DNA of 64,000 bases, from positions 1-64,000 of the forward strand of contig NZ_PENI01000034.1 of NCBI RefSeq assembly GCF_003688995.1, written 5' to 3'. Within the stretch, counting starts at the first letter, position 1, and each line of letters starts with the position of its first letter. A program made the position numbers and the translations under genes. Source of the DNA: Streptomyces shenzhenensis (lineage in GTDB: Bacteria; Actinomycetota; Actinomycetes; Streptomycetales; Streptomycetaceae). Under the pieces are notes generated by a model. That model had not been told where the DNA came from. It did not search any database and saw nothing but the letters and a program-made list of their open reading frames with translations. This document shows positions 43,786 to 52,363 of this stretch, one piece after another.

Positions 43786-44483
43786 GGTGGCCGTGGCACC
43801 GCGCCGTCCGTAGGAGTACGTCCGTCCAGCCGCGCCTGCTGCCCAGTGCCACCGCCGGCATCGCGTTCGAAGCCGTGTACACGATCACCTGGCGACCACT
43901 CTGGCGTGTGCCTCCCAATGTGGAGGAGGCAGTACGCACTGCAGTGCATGCCACGGCCACCGAGACAGCGGTGCGAATGGGAGCCTCGGACGTGCCCGCC
44001 GCACAGGACGCCGTCAACGCCGCCCTCGGCCGGCTGCCTCGCCGTGCCCCGGACTACTGCCTGCTGAACGTCTACGCGGCTCTCGGTCTGCCCAGCGCGG
44101 CACAGGACCTACTGGCACAGCAGGCCGCGGACAAGCAACGAATCCACCGCCTGCGCTTCTTGAAGAACAACCTCTACGATCACCCGGACCTTGTCGTCCT
44201 GGACCAACTTGAACACCACGCCCCCGGTGCCCTGGGCGACGAACACATTGCCGAACTCCAGCGCCTTGCTCGCCTGATCTGCTCGTGCGACCGCTGGTGG
44301 TTCCCACTCCTGCAGCAATGGGAACAGGTCGGCCAAGGATTCACGGACATCGAGAAGCGACAGCAGGCCATGCTCGTGCTGTCCGACTCCCTCAAGACTC
44401 TCAACGGCGGCAGTCTCCCCGGCAGCATCGCGCCAGTGGACACGCCCGGGTCTGGCGGAGCACCACGAAGGGCGCACCCATGA
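43782..44483 (+). CDS. protein of unknown function in the cyclase operon
   Basis: 233 residues; ATG overlaps the NTPase stop. Begins with a basic stretch (MRWPWHRAVRRSTSVQPR), then AGIAFEAVYTITWRPLWR, a helical segment (NVEEAVRTAVHATATETAVRMG) and a second helical half ending in a Pro/Gly tail. No catalytic motif or membrane span. Composition suggests a peripheral membrane or partner protein of the NTPase, but this is only a guess. Confidence 0.6.
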   Translation: MRWPWHRAVRRSTSVQPRLLPSATAGIAFEAVYTITWRPLWRVPPNVEEAVRTAVHATATETAVRMGASDVPAAQDAVNAALGRLPRRAPDYCLLNVYAALGLPSAAQDLLAQQAADKQRIHRLRFLKNNLYDHPDLVVLDQLEHHAPGALGDEHIAELQRLARLICSCDRWWFPLLQQWEQVGQGFTDIEKRQQAMLVLSDSLKTLNGGSLPGSIAPVDTPGSGGAPRRAHP

Positions 44484-44728
44484 AGCTCGCCCTGTGGCGG
44501 ATACTGTTGGCCCCCCTGACCAGCCTCCGAGCCCTGTTCATTCAACGGCGCAGCGCAACACCCCTGTCCTACGACGTTGCCTGGCGCCGGGCCCGCCTGC
44601 ACCGTTGTCCTGACGAAATGGTCTATCGACTCCACGGCCACCAAGCCACCGCACCCGAACAGGCATCCAGTGCTCAGTCGCCCTTGGCCCCGCCCAGAAA
44701 GGATGAACCGACCGACCGACGCCCCTGA
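44480..44728 (+). CDS. small protein of unknown function, last gene of the cyclase operon
   Basis: 82 residues; ATG overlaps the preceding stop (ATGA). MKLALWRILLAPLTSLRALF is amphipathic to hydrophobic, followed by a basic region (QRRSATPLSYDVAWRRARLHR) and a polar tail. It may attach to the membrane by its N-terminus. It is followed by a clear terminator, which supports it as the end of the run. Confidence 0.55.
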   Translation: MKLALWRILLAPLTSLRALFIQRRSATPLSYDVAWRRARLHRCPDEMVYRLHGHQATAPEQASSAQSPLAPPRKDEPTDRRP

Positions 44729-44757
44729 CCGAGCTCTCCACAAACACGCAAACGCCC

Positions 44758-44783
44758 TCGCCCAGTCCATGAGGACAGGGCGA
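44758..44783 (+). terminator. hairpin terminator closing the cyclase operon
   Basis: Stem TCGCCC/GGGCGA (44758-44763 and 44778-44783) extended by GTCC/GGAC around the loop ATGA. Confidence 0.7.
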
Positions 44784-45209
44784 ACGGACTCAGCACAACG
44801 GAACACCTGACGACCGGCTCAGAAACGCGTGGGCGAGTGCAAACACGAAATAGGCGCACTCTGAGAGCGTCACAGCGACACGGACCGCATGAGGCGCCGA
44901 CCTCATCGTGCGCGCCAGCGCGGCTTCTCACAATGAGTCGCGCCTCAAGCGCTCCGGCGCGGCTTCGTCGTCCCACGGCTCCGGACAGAGGCCCCGTCAG
45001 GACGATCCCCGGCGAGTCTCACCGGCTATCACGAACTGGACGGACCCTCCCGAACCAGGAGGACCTGACCTGCGATTTCACGCCCACACCGGACTGGCGT
45101 AAACCCCCTGGACGGCCCCTGCAACCTGTGCCAGGTGAGACCGCCAGCTCGGAGCGGGCGGCTACGGCCAATCCAACAGAGCCGCAGGCCCAAGGTCTGC
45201 ATCAGCCAA
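44784..45209. other. 425-base gap, nothing recognised
   Basis: Right flank of the defence run, before the Tn3 relic. No supported gene on either strand. Confidence 0.4.
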
Positions 45210-45312
45210 GATCCGGACCATTCCCGGGCCGACGGTCCCGGCAAGGTCGCCACAGCCACCATATTCGCAGGTCAGCGAGTTGCTGCCGCTGTACCACCAG
45301 CAGACCAAAATT
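45210..45312 (+). repeat. dispersed 103-base repeat, copy A
   Basis: About 80-85 percent identical by eye to 60,864-60,968 in the same orientation; both begin AGATCCGGACCATTCCCGGG and share CATATTCGCAGGTCAGCGAG. It adjoins Tn3 transposase sequence here. Confidence 0.8.
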
Positions 45313-45480
45313 CTTCAGCCTCGGCATCAGCTTGAAGTCGAGGCATGTGCGCGAAGGAGAACCCGACGATCGAGGCGCCGTGGGTGTCGGTGTACTGCCG
45401 GTCCACTACCATCTCGGTGCAGTGCCGCAGCACGCCCTCGATCATCGCGGCAACCTCGGAGGCCGCTTTTGGTGGTGTCG
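45210..45480 (-). mobile_element. Tn3-family transposase remnant
   Basis: On the minus strand the frame reads SEVAAMIEGVLRHCTEMVVD, then RQYTDTHGASIVGFSFAHM, the conserved Tn3 transposase block with the catalytic-region DTHG. One frame over it continues LDFKLMPRLKNFGL. It is frameshifted and cut at both sides. Bases 45,210-45,312 recur at 60,864-60,968. Confidence 0.75.
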
Positions 45481-45499
45481 GCCGCCGCTGACGTCGCCC

Positions 45500-45745
45500 T
45501 GGGGAAGAGTGCGGTCTCGTAGCCAGTGAGGGCAGCTTCGATGTCGTCGGGGTGTTCGAGGATCGCACGGGCAAGCTCCGCGCCGTCGAACATGGCCAGG
45601 TCGGTTCCCACTCCTGCGAACGGTGACCTGAGGTGTGCGGCGTCGCCGATCAGAATCACTCCCGAGACGCGGTCCCAGCGCTGTCCGACGGGAAGTGCGT
45701 GGAGGCCCGACGCTGGGCGATCACGTTCCTGACGGTGGCAATGAG
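45500..45745 (-). pseudogene. FAD-dependent monooxygenase C-terminal remnant
   Basis: Minus-strand frame LPVGQRWDRVSGVILIGDAAHL, then RSPFAGVGTDLAMFDGAELARAIL and ALTGYETALFPRA. GDAAHL-P-G-G-N/D is the second FAD motif of aromatic hydroxylase/TetX-type monooxygenases. Only this segment of the roughly 400-residue protein remains. It runs straight into Tn3 sequence on the low side. Confidence 0.75.
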
Positions 45746-45888
45746 TGTGCTGCCGACCCGGGCCTGACGACAATCCCGCGCGGACCGCTCGCCGCCCCCG
45801 TCACCGTCCTCGGAAACGGTCGGGTCACGCCGGTCCGGGCGGGGAGACTGAGCGGCACCCGGGCCGACCGCGCGAGCACCGGTATACG

Positions 45889-45953
45889 TGTTTAGTAAAC
45901 AATTGCGTCGCGAGCGCCACTCTCCTAATGTCCCCTTGCGTAGGAAACCGTTT
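45889..45953. promoter_or_regulatory. LacI-type operator candidates upstream of the lacI-like gene
   Basis: Perfect palindrome TGTTTAGTAAACA at 45889-45901 and the near-classic AAACCGTTT at 45945-45953, which is itself an odd-length inverted repeat. Both fit LacI-family sites and suggest autoregulation. Confidence 0.6.
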
Positions 45954-45976
45954 GCGTTCCGATTCGAGGGAGTCCG

Positions 45977-46981
45977 ATGAGCACGATCCGCGACGTCGCT
46001 CGCGTGGCGGGCGTCTCGCCCGCCACGGTGTCGCGCGTGGTCAACGGGCTCACCGGGTTCTCCGAGCAGACCCGTCAGCGGGTGGAGGAGGCGGCCTCCC
46101 GGCTGGGCTACGAGCCCGACACCCTCGCCCGCGGACTGAAGACCCGGCAGAGTCCGGTGCTCGGGGTGCTGGCCCCGGTCGTCTCCGACGCGCTGGCGTC
46201 CCAGATCATGGGTGGCATCGAGGCGGCCGCGCGTGCTCGCGGCTACTCGGTGATGCTGGGCCGCACCGGGCCCCACGCCGTCCATGCACCCGGCTACCTG
46301 CGGAACTTCCGGGCGTTCCGGGTGGCGGGGGTCATCCTCATCTCCACCGTGGTCACAGCCGAGATCCGGCGGGCCCTCGGTGACCGCATCCCCTTCACGG
46401 CGGTGGCGATCCGCGACGGCTCCCGGTTCCCGAGCCTGGCCATCGACGACGACCTCGCCGCCTACGACGGCACCCGCTTCCTCCAGCGGCTGGGCCACGA
46501 CACGATCGGCCTCATCACCGGCGACACCGAGTCGGTGCTGGTCAACACGCCGCGCATGTGCGGATACCAGCGGGCCATGGCCGAGGCAGGGCTCGCACCG
46601 ATCGTCGCCTACGGTGACTCGCTCTACGACAGTGCACCTCCGGCCGTGCGCACCCTGATGACGGAGCATCCCGACATCACGGCGATCTTCGCGCTCAGCG
46701 ACGAGATGGCCGCCGGCGCGGTCAACGAGCTGCAGCGCCTCGGCTACCGCGTCCCCGCCCAGGTCTCGGTGTTGGGCTTCGACAACACGCCCACCGCCCA
46801 GCACGTTCATCCGGCCCTGACCACCGTCACGCAGCCGCTGTACCACATGGGCGAGTTGGCCGTCGAGCAGTTGCTCTCCTCCATCCGGCCCCAGCCGCAC
46901 ATCCTGCCCCACACGATCACCCACCGCGGGAGCATCGCCGACCGGCGGCCCCAGGCCGTGCCGGCACCGCCCAGTCCCTGA
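45977..46981 (+). CDS. LacI-family transcriptional regulator
   Basis: 334 residues. N-terminal helix-turn-helix STIRDVARVAGVSPATVSRVVNGLTGFSEQTRQRVEEAA with the hinge LGYEPDTLARGLKTRQS. The periplasmic-binding-protein-like sugar domain follows (GVLAPVVSDALASQIMGGIEAAARARGYSV, IFALSDEMAAGAVNELQRLGYRVP, VLGFDNTPTAQHVHPALTTV). It heads the sugar transport and glycosidase run and most likely represses it until the sugar binds. Confidence 0.93.
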   Translation: MSTIRDVARVAGVSPATVSRVVNGLTGFSEQTRQRVEEAASRLGYEPDTLARGLKTRQSPVLGVLAPVVSDALASQIMGGIEAAARARGYSVMLGRTGPHAVHAPGYLRNFRAFRVAGVILISTVVTAEIRRALGDRIPFTAVAIRDGSRFPSLAIDDDLAAYDGTRFLQRLGHDTIGLITGDTESVLVNTPRMCGYQRAMAEAGLAPIVAYGDSLYDSAPPAVRTLMTEHPDITAIFALSDEMAAGAVNELQRLGYRVPAQVSVLGFDNTPTAQHVHPALTTVTQPLYHMGELAVEQLLSSIRPQPHILPHTITHRGSIADRRPQAVPAPPSP

Positions 46982-47089
46982 CCCCGGACGGCACGCCGCC
47001 CGCGGGTCTCATCCTTCGCCCATGGGCCGTCCCGGTATGCCCTCACCAGCCACGACACGAGCCTCTTCACCCACTTCAAAGGAGAAGTC

Positions 47090-48337
47090 ATGACCGCACG
47101 CCCCCTGAAGAGATCAGCCGGCCTCGCCTTGGTTCTCTCCATGGCCGGCACGCTCGCCGCCTGCGGCGGGAGCAGTGGCTCCAGTGGCAAGGTCGAGATC
47201 GAGTTCTTCCAGAGCAAGAGCGAGTCGATCGCCGTCGTCAACAAGCTGATCAAGGAATTCGAGCAGAGCCACCCGGACATCACCGTCGTCCAGAACAACG
47301 CCCCCGACGCGCTCACCGCGCTCAAGACGGCCCTGGTCAAGGGCAACGTGCCCGACGTCATCGCGGTCAACGTCAGCGTCTACAACGATGTCGCCAAGAC
47401 CAACGTCCTCGCGCCGCAGACCGGCACCGCGGCGGCGAAGGCGGTCAACGCCACCGCCGCCATCGACTACACGAACAAGGCAGGCCAGACCGGCGGCAAG
47501 ACGTACGCCCTGCCGTGGACGGTCAACGCCCAGGTGGTGCTCTACGACAAGGACGAGTTCGCCAAGCTGGGCCTGTCCGTCCCCACCACCTGGGCCGAGT
47601 TCGTGCAGACGGCCCAGAAGATCAAGGCCGCCGGTCAGCAGCCCTTCGAGTTCACCTGGAAGGACAACTGGACCGCGAAGCTGCTGCTCAACTCCCTGGC
47701 CGGTCCGACGCAGGGGTCCGACTTCTGGCAGAAGCTGCAGGGCGGCAGCGCCACCTTCTCCGGCAGCGCCGCCTACCGGACCGCGACCGACCGGCTGCTG
47801 CAGCTGAAGAAGTTCGCGCAGTCCGACCCGTTCGGCACCACCTACGACGACGGGAACGCGGCCTTCGCCAACGGCAAGTCGGCCATGTACGTCCAGGGGA
47901 CCTGGGCGATTCCGGAGATAACCGCGATCAACGCGCACAAGAACATCGGTGAGTTCGTCCTGCCTACCGGCGACACCGCGAGCCAGAACCTGCTGCTGTC
48001 CGGGCCCGACTCCGTCGTCGGCGTCGCCAAGAGCGGCTCGCACGCGAAGCAGGCACAGGAGTTCGTGGACTTCCTGTTCTCCAAGTCCGCCCAGCAGGAG
48101 TACGCCGACGACCAGCACCTGATCTCGGTCCGCAACGACGTCGCGCCGAGCGACAGCGGTCTCGCACAGCTGAAGAAGGAGTGGATCGACACCGACAAGA
48201 CCGCGATGTACCCCGATGGCATGTTCACCGGCGCGAGCAACCTCGCCGGGCTGACGCAGACGTTCCTCTACGACGGCAACGCGAAGAAGTACCTCGGCGA
48301 CGTCGACTCCGACTTCGGCAAGAACGGGATCAAGTAG
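47090..48337 (+). CDS. sugar ABC transporter substrate-binding lipoprotein (family 1)
   Basis: 415 residues behind AAAGGAG. Lipoprotein signal with lipobox LAACGG near 22-27. SBP family 1 fold: EIEFFQSKSESIAVVNKLIKEFEQSHPDI, GNVPDVIAV, PWTVNAQVVLYDKDEFAKLGL, VPTTWAEFVQTAQKIKAAG, FANGKSAMYVQGTWAIPEI. It captures an oligosaccharide or glycoside for the two permeases that follow. No ATPase gene lies in the operon, so a shared MsiK-type ATPase encoded elsewhere is likely. Confidence 0.92.
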   Translation: MTARPLKRSAGLALVLSMAGTLAACGGSSGSSGKVEIEFFQSKSESIAVVNKLIKEFEQSHPDITVVQNNAPDALTALKTALVKGNVPDVIAVNVSVYNDVAKTNVLAPQTGTAAAKAVNATAAIDYTNKAGQTGGKTYALPWTVNAQVVLYDKDEFAKLGLSVPTTWAEFVQTAQKIKAAGQQPFEFTWKDNWTAKLLLNSLAGPTQGSDFWQKLQGGSATFSGSAAYRTATDRLLQLKKFAQSDPFGTTYDDGNAAFANGKSAMYVQGTWAIPEITAINAHKNIGEFVLPTGDTASQNLLLSGPDSVVGVAKSGSHAKQAQEFVDFLFSKSAQQEYADDQHLISVRNDVAPSDSGLAQLKKEWIDTDKTAMYPDGMFTGASNLAGLTQTFLYDGNAKKYLGDVDSDFGKNGIK

Positions 48338-48375
48338 TCGTGGCCGGCACCGTTCAAGCACATCGAGGGAAGGTC

Positions 48376-49251
48376 GTGCGCAGGGCCGTCCTCAGACGCG
48401 TCAACCCCTACTGGTTGATGGCCGTCCCCGCGATCGTGCTCTTCTTCCTCTTCCACACGCTGCCGGCGTTGGAAGGCGTCTTCTACAGCTTCACCGACTC
48501 CACCGGATACGGCGACTGGAAGTTCGTCGGCTTCGAGAACTACGTGAACCTGTTCTCCGACGACTCGGTGCTGCACAGCTACCGCTTCACCCTCGGGTTC
48601 GCCGCATTGAGCACAGTCGTGGTCAACGCGATCAGCCTGGCGATCGCGGTGTGCCTCACCCGCAACATCAAGTTCCGCGGGCTCCTGCGGGGGATCTTCT
48701 TCCTGCCCGCCGTGCTGGCCACGATCGTCATCGGCTACGTCTTCAACTTCCTGTTCTCCTCCGGCCTGACCGGCATCGGCAGGTCGCTGGGGATCTCCTG
48801 GCTGTCCGACAGCATCCTGGGCAACCCGCACCTGGCGTGGCTCGGCGTCGTGCTGGTCGCCGTGTGGCAGTCGTGCGCGACCACGATCGTGATCTACATG
48901 GCCGGACTGCAGTCGGTACCCGGTGACGTCCTCGAGGCGGCGACGATCGACGGCGCCAACTCCTGGCAGCGGTTCTGGCGGATCACCTTCCCGCTGCTGG
49001 CGCCGTTCCTGACCATCAACATGGTGCTGTCGCTGAAGAACCAGCTGATGGTCTTCGACCTGGTGGTCGCGCTGACCGGCGGCGGACCCGGCACGAGCAC
49101 CCAGTCGATCTCGTACCTGATCTACCACAACGGCTTCACCGGCGGTCAGTTTGCCTACCAGTCGGCCAACGCGGTCATCTACTTCGTGGTCATCGCCATG
49201 CTGTCACTGGTGCAACTGCGGGCGCTGCGTGCTCGGGAGGTGAGCGCGTGA
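48376..49251 (+). CDS. sugar ABC transporter permease (MalF type)
   Basis: 291 residues from GTG at 48376, six bases after GAGGG; a GTG at 48340 is possible but lacks a ribosome site. Six spans starting at NPYWLMAVPAIVLFFLFHTLP; coupling EAA loop VLEAATIDGANSWQRFWRITFP. Stop overlaps the next start (GTGA). Confidence 0.9.
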   Translation: MRRAVLRRVNPYWLMAVPAIVLFFLFHTLPALEGVFYSFTDSTGYGDWKFVGFENYVNLFSDDSVLHSYRFTLGFAALSTVVVNAISLAIAVCLTRNIKFRGLLRGIFFLPAVLATIVIGYVFNFLFSSGLTGIGRSLGISWLSDSILGNPHLAWLGVVLVAVWQSCATTIVIYMAGLQSVPGDVLEAATIDGANSWQRFWRITFPLLAPFLTINMVLSLKNQLMVFDLVVALTGGGPGTSTQSISYLIYHNGFTGGQFAYQSANAVIYFVVIAMLSLVQLRALRAREVSA

Positions 49252-50078
49252 ACGCGACCGTGCGCCGGCGTTCCGGCTGGCTGCTGACCGGCCTGCTCTT
49301 CTTCTGCTCGCTCAGCATCCTGGCCCCGATGTACCTGACCGTGGTCACCGCGCTCAAGACGCGCTCGGATGCCGGCAGCAGCCTGTGGGGCCTGCCACAC
49401 TCGCTGCACTGGGGCAACTTCAGCGAGGCGATCAGGGTCACCCACTTCTGGCACGCGCTGGGCAACAGCCTGCTGCTGACCGCGGTGGTCGTCGTCTTCA
49501 CCGTGCTGACCAACTCGCTGGTCGGATACGCGATCGCCCGCAACATGCATCGCCGGGCGTTCCGGGGGGTGTTCTTCTACTTCCTCTCCGCGCTCTTCAT
49601 CCCGTTCCCCATCATCATGCTGCCGCTGGTCAAGGAGCTGAGCCGGCTGGGACTGGACAACCTCGGCGGGCTGGCCCTGCTCTACGTGGTCTACAACCTG
49701 CCGTTCAACGTGCTCCTCTACACCGGCTACATGCGCACCATCCCGATCGCGATCGACGAGGCCGCGACGATCGACGGAGCGAACGCCTGGCAGCGGTTCT
49801 GGCGGGTCATCTTTCCCCTGCTCACCCCGGCCAACGCGACCGTGGCGATCCTGACCGGACTCTCGACCTGGAACGACTTCCTGCTCCCCCTGGTCGTGCT
49901 CTCCGACCAGAACCAGTACACGCTGCCGCTGACCCAGTACGCCTTCCAGGGCCAGTTCTCCACGAACTACAACCTGGCCTTCTCCTCCTACCTCATGGCC
50001 ATGGCCCCCATGATGATCATCTATCTGCTCGCGCAGCGGTGGATCATCGGCGGCGTCGCCAACGGTGCCGTCAAGTAG
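49248..50078 (+). CDS. sugar ABC transporter permease (MalG type)
   Basis: 276 residues; GTG overlaps the preceding stop. Six spans; EAA loop AIDEAATIDGANAWQRFWRVIFPLLTPA; ends WIIGGVANGAVK, the standard C-terminus of MalG-type permeases. Confidence 0.92.
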   Translation: MNATVRRRSGWLLTGLLFFCSLSILAPMYLTVVTALKTRSDAGSSLWGLPHSLHWGNFSEAIRVTHFWHALGNSLLLTAVVVVFTVLTNSLVGYAIARNMHRRAFRGVFFYFLSALFIPFPIIMLPLVKELSRLGLDNLGGLALLYVVYNLPFNVLLYTGYMRTIPIAIDEAATIDGANAWQRFWRVIFPLLTPANATVAILTGLSTWNDFLLPLVVLSDQNQYTLPLTQYAFQGQFSTNYNLAFSSYLMAMAPMMIIYLLAQRWIIGGVANGAVK

Positions 50079-50150
50079 CGCGCCCAACGAGCCTGCGACC
50101 CGCATCCCTCCCCCGCCCGACCCGATCCGCGAAGAAGGCGCCCTCCGACG

Positions 50151-51473
50151 ATGCATGACGTCCTCGACCCCTGCGACACCGTCCCCGACGAGGTCGACCA
50201 GCTCCTCCTCACCGGCCACCGCGTCCCGACCGACCTGCGTACCCGGATCGAACAGGCCCGCGCGGCCGGCGACCGCGCGGCCCTGCGCGGGCTGCTGCCC
50301 CTGCTGGAGGCCGGCGCCGAGCGCGCGGCCGACTGGCCCTACGACGAGCCCGACGACCTCGACACGATCCTGGCCCGGCTGCCCGGCGCCGCCTCCCCGG
50401 CGTCCACTCCGGCGTCCTCCGCGGCGGACGACCTCGCCGACCGCATCGCTGGCGCCTGGTACGGGCGGTGCGCCGGCTGCTGCGTCGGCAAGCCCGTCGA
50501 GGGACTGACACCCGCGCAGATCCGCGCCTACCTCGCCGACGCGGGCGCCTGGCCCCTGCGCGGCTACATCCCGCTCAGCGACCGGCTGCCAGCCGGGGTC
50601 GAGCGGCTCAATCCCTCGGCGACCGAGGCGACGCTCGGCCACGTAGACGGGATGCCCCGTGACGACGACGTCGACTACACCGTGCTCGGCCTGCATCTCC
50701 TCGAACGTTACGGGCGCTCCTTCACCCGTGACGACGTCGCCCGGGAGTGGCTGGACAAGCTGCCCTTCCTGCAGACCTTCACCGCGGAGCGGGCCACCTA
50801 CCGCAACATCGTCTCCGGTGTCGCCGTCGGCGAGGCCGGCCGCTACCGCAATCCCTACCGCGAGTGGATCGGCGCCCTCATCCGGGCCGACGTCTTCGGC
50901 TACGTCAACCCGGGCGCTCCGCTGGCGGCGGCGCGGCTCGCCTACGTCGACGCGAGCTTGTCCCACACCGGGAACGGCATCTACGGCGAGATGTGGGCCG
51001 CGGCGCTGGTGGCCGGGGCGTTCGTATCCGGCTCCTGCGCCGAGGCGGTCGAGCGCTCGCTCGGTTACGTGCCGCGCGGCTCGCGGTTGGCGCAGACGGT
51101 GGGCCACGTCGTCGAGCTGCACCGGCGGGGAGGCAGCTGGGAGGAGGCGATCGCCTGGGTCGACGCCACCTTCCGCGAGCACAGCTGGGTGCACACGCTG
51201 AACAACGCCGCCGTCATCGTCGCCGGCCTGCTGTGGAGCGGCGACGACCCCGCCGCCGCCATCGGCCTGACGGTGCAGGCGGGCTACGACACCGACTCCT
51301 CGGCCGCCACCGTCGGCTCCGTGATGGGTGCGCTGCTGGGCGCCTCCCAGCTGCCCGAACACCTGGTCGCCCCGCTCGCGGACCGCGTCCGCAGCGCCGT
51401 GCGCGGATACGACGGCTCGCGCATCAGCGAGCTCGCCACCCGCACCCTGGCCTTGGCCGAGGCCGGCCGATGA
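50151..51473 (+). CDS. ADP-ribosylglycohydrolase-family protein
   Basis: 440 residues. Helical N-terminal extension of about 105 residues, then the DraG/ARH core from DRIAGAWYGRCAGCCVGKPVEGL. Metal-binding residues show in PRDDDVDYT and in GYDTDSSAATVGSVMGALLGA, and SHTGNGIYGEMWAAALVAGAF is typical. The core hydrolyses N- or O-linked alpha-ribosides, such as ADP-ribosyl groups. In this operon, with a nucleoside hydrolase and a ribokinase-like kinase, it more likely cleaves a small imported riboside than a protein modification. Its TGA overlaps the next ATG. Confidence 0.87.
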   Translation: MHDVLDPCDTVPDEVDQLLLTGHRVPTDLRTRIEQARAAGDRAALRGLLPLLEAGAERAADWPYDEPDDLDTILARLPGAASPASTPASSAADDLADRIAGAWYGRCAGCCVGKPVEGLTPAQIRAYLADAGAWPLRGYIPLSDRLPAGVERLNPSATEATLGHVDGMPRDDDVDYTVLGLHLLERYGRSFTRDDVAREWLDKLPFLQTFTAERATYRNIVSGVAVGEAGRYRNPYREWIGALIRADVFGYVNPGAPLAAARLAYVDASLSHTGNGIYGEMWAAALVAGAFVSGSCAEAVERSLGYVPRGSRLAQTVGHVVELHRRGGSWEEAIAWVDATFREHSWVHTLNNAAVIVAGLLWSGDDPAAAIGLTVQAGYDTDSSAATVGSVMGALLGASQLPEHLVAPLADRVRSAVRGYDGSRISELATRTLALAEAGR

Positions 51474-52363
51474 TCCGGACCAGCCCTTGCCCGGTCGTCG
51501 CGGTCGGCTCGATCAACCATGACCTCACCGTCGAGACGCCGGTGCTGCCACGACCCGGCGAGACCGTCACCGGTGGCGCCCTGCACACCGGCCTCGGCGG
51601 CAAGGGCGCCAACCAGGCCACCGCCGCGTCCCGGGCCGGTGGGAACGTCCGGATGATCGGCGCCGTCGGCCCGGACGGGCAGGACCTGCTCGCCACCCTG
51701 GAGCGGGCCGAGGTGAACATCACCGCGGTCGAGACCCTGAAGACCGGTCACTCCGGCGCCGCGGTCGTGAGCGTCGACGCGGCCGGCGAGAACGTGATCG
51801 TGGTCATCCCCGGCGCGAACGGCTCCCTGAGCGCGGCCGCCGTGACCGCCGCATTCGACACCATCCCCGAGCCGGCCGTCCTCGTTCTTCAGGCCGAGAT
51901 CCCGGTGCAGGTCATCGAGCACGCCGCCCGTCTCGCGGTCGCACGGGGCTGGCGTGTCGTGCTCAACCTCGCGCCGTACGTTCCGCCGGCGGCCGATGTC
52001 GTGGCGGCCGCCGATCCGCTCGTCGGCAACGAGCACGAGGCGGACGCGCTTCTCTGGGCGAGCGGCCGGGTGGCCGCGGACGTCGCCAGCGCCGCCGCCG
52101 AGGCCGGCCGACGTGCCGCCTCGGCGATCATCACCCGCGGCGCCGAAGGGACGTACGCCGTGAGCTGCGGTGGCGGCGCCGGCGACGTCAGGCACATCCC
52201 GGGGCCGGCGGCCGAGGCCGTCGACACCACCGGCGCCGGCGACGCGTTCGCCGGCACGCTCGCCGGTGGCGCCACCCTCGAGGACGCCGTCAAAGCGGCG
52301 GTCCAGGCCGGTACGCGCGCCGTCACCCATCGTGGGGCGCAGCTGCAGGAAGAGGAACTGTGA
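51470..52363 (+). CDS. ribokinase-family sugar kinase
   Basis: 297 residues; ATG overlaps the preceding stop. PfkB fold: VAVGSINHDLTVETPVLPRPGETV, GLGGKGANQATAASRAGG near 38-55 and DTTGAGDAFAGTLAG near 252 with the catalytic Asp. The GGKGANQA box is that of ribokinases, so ribose to ribose-5-phosphate is the best reading. Confidence 0.88.
   Translation: MIRTSPCPVVAVGSINHDLTVETPVLPRPGETVTGGALHTGLGGKGANQATAASRAGGNVRMIGAVGPDGQDLLATLERAEVNITAVETLKTGHSGAAVVSVDAAGENVIVVIPGANGSLSAAAVTAAFDTIPEPAVLVLQAEIPVQVIEHAARLAVARGWRVVLNLAPYVPPAADVVAAADPLVGNEHEADALLWASGRVAADVASAAAEAGRRAASAIITRGAEGTYAVSCGGGAGDVRHIPGPAAEAVDTTGAGDAFAGTLAGGATLEDAVKAAVQAGTRAVTHRGAQLQEEEL

Noticed and set aside
45889..45901. Palindrome TGTTTAGTAAACA as a rho-independent terminator of the monooxygenase relic
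   Set aside because: It is AT-rich with a single-base centre and lies in the promoter region of a LacI-type gene, so an operator is the better reading.
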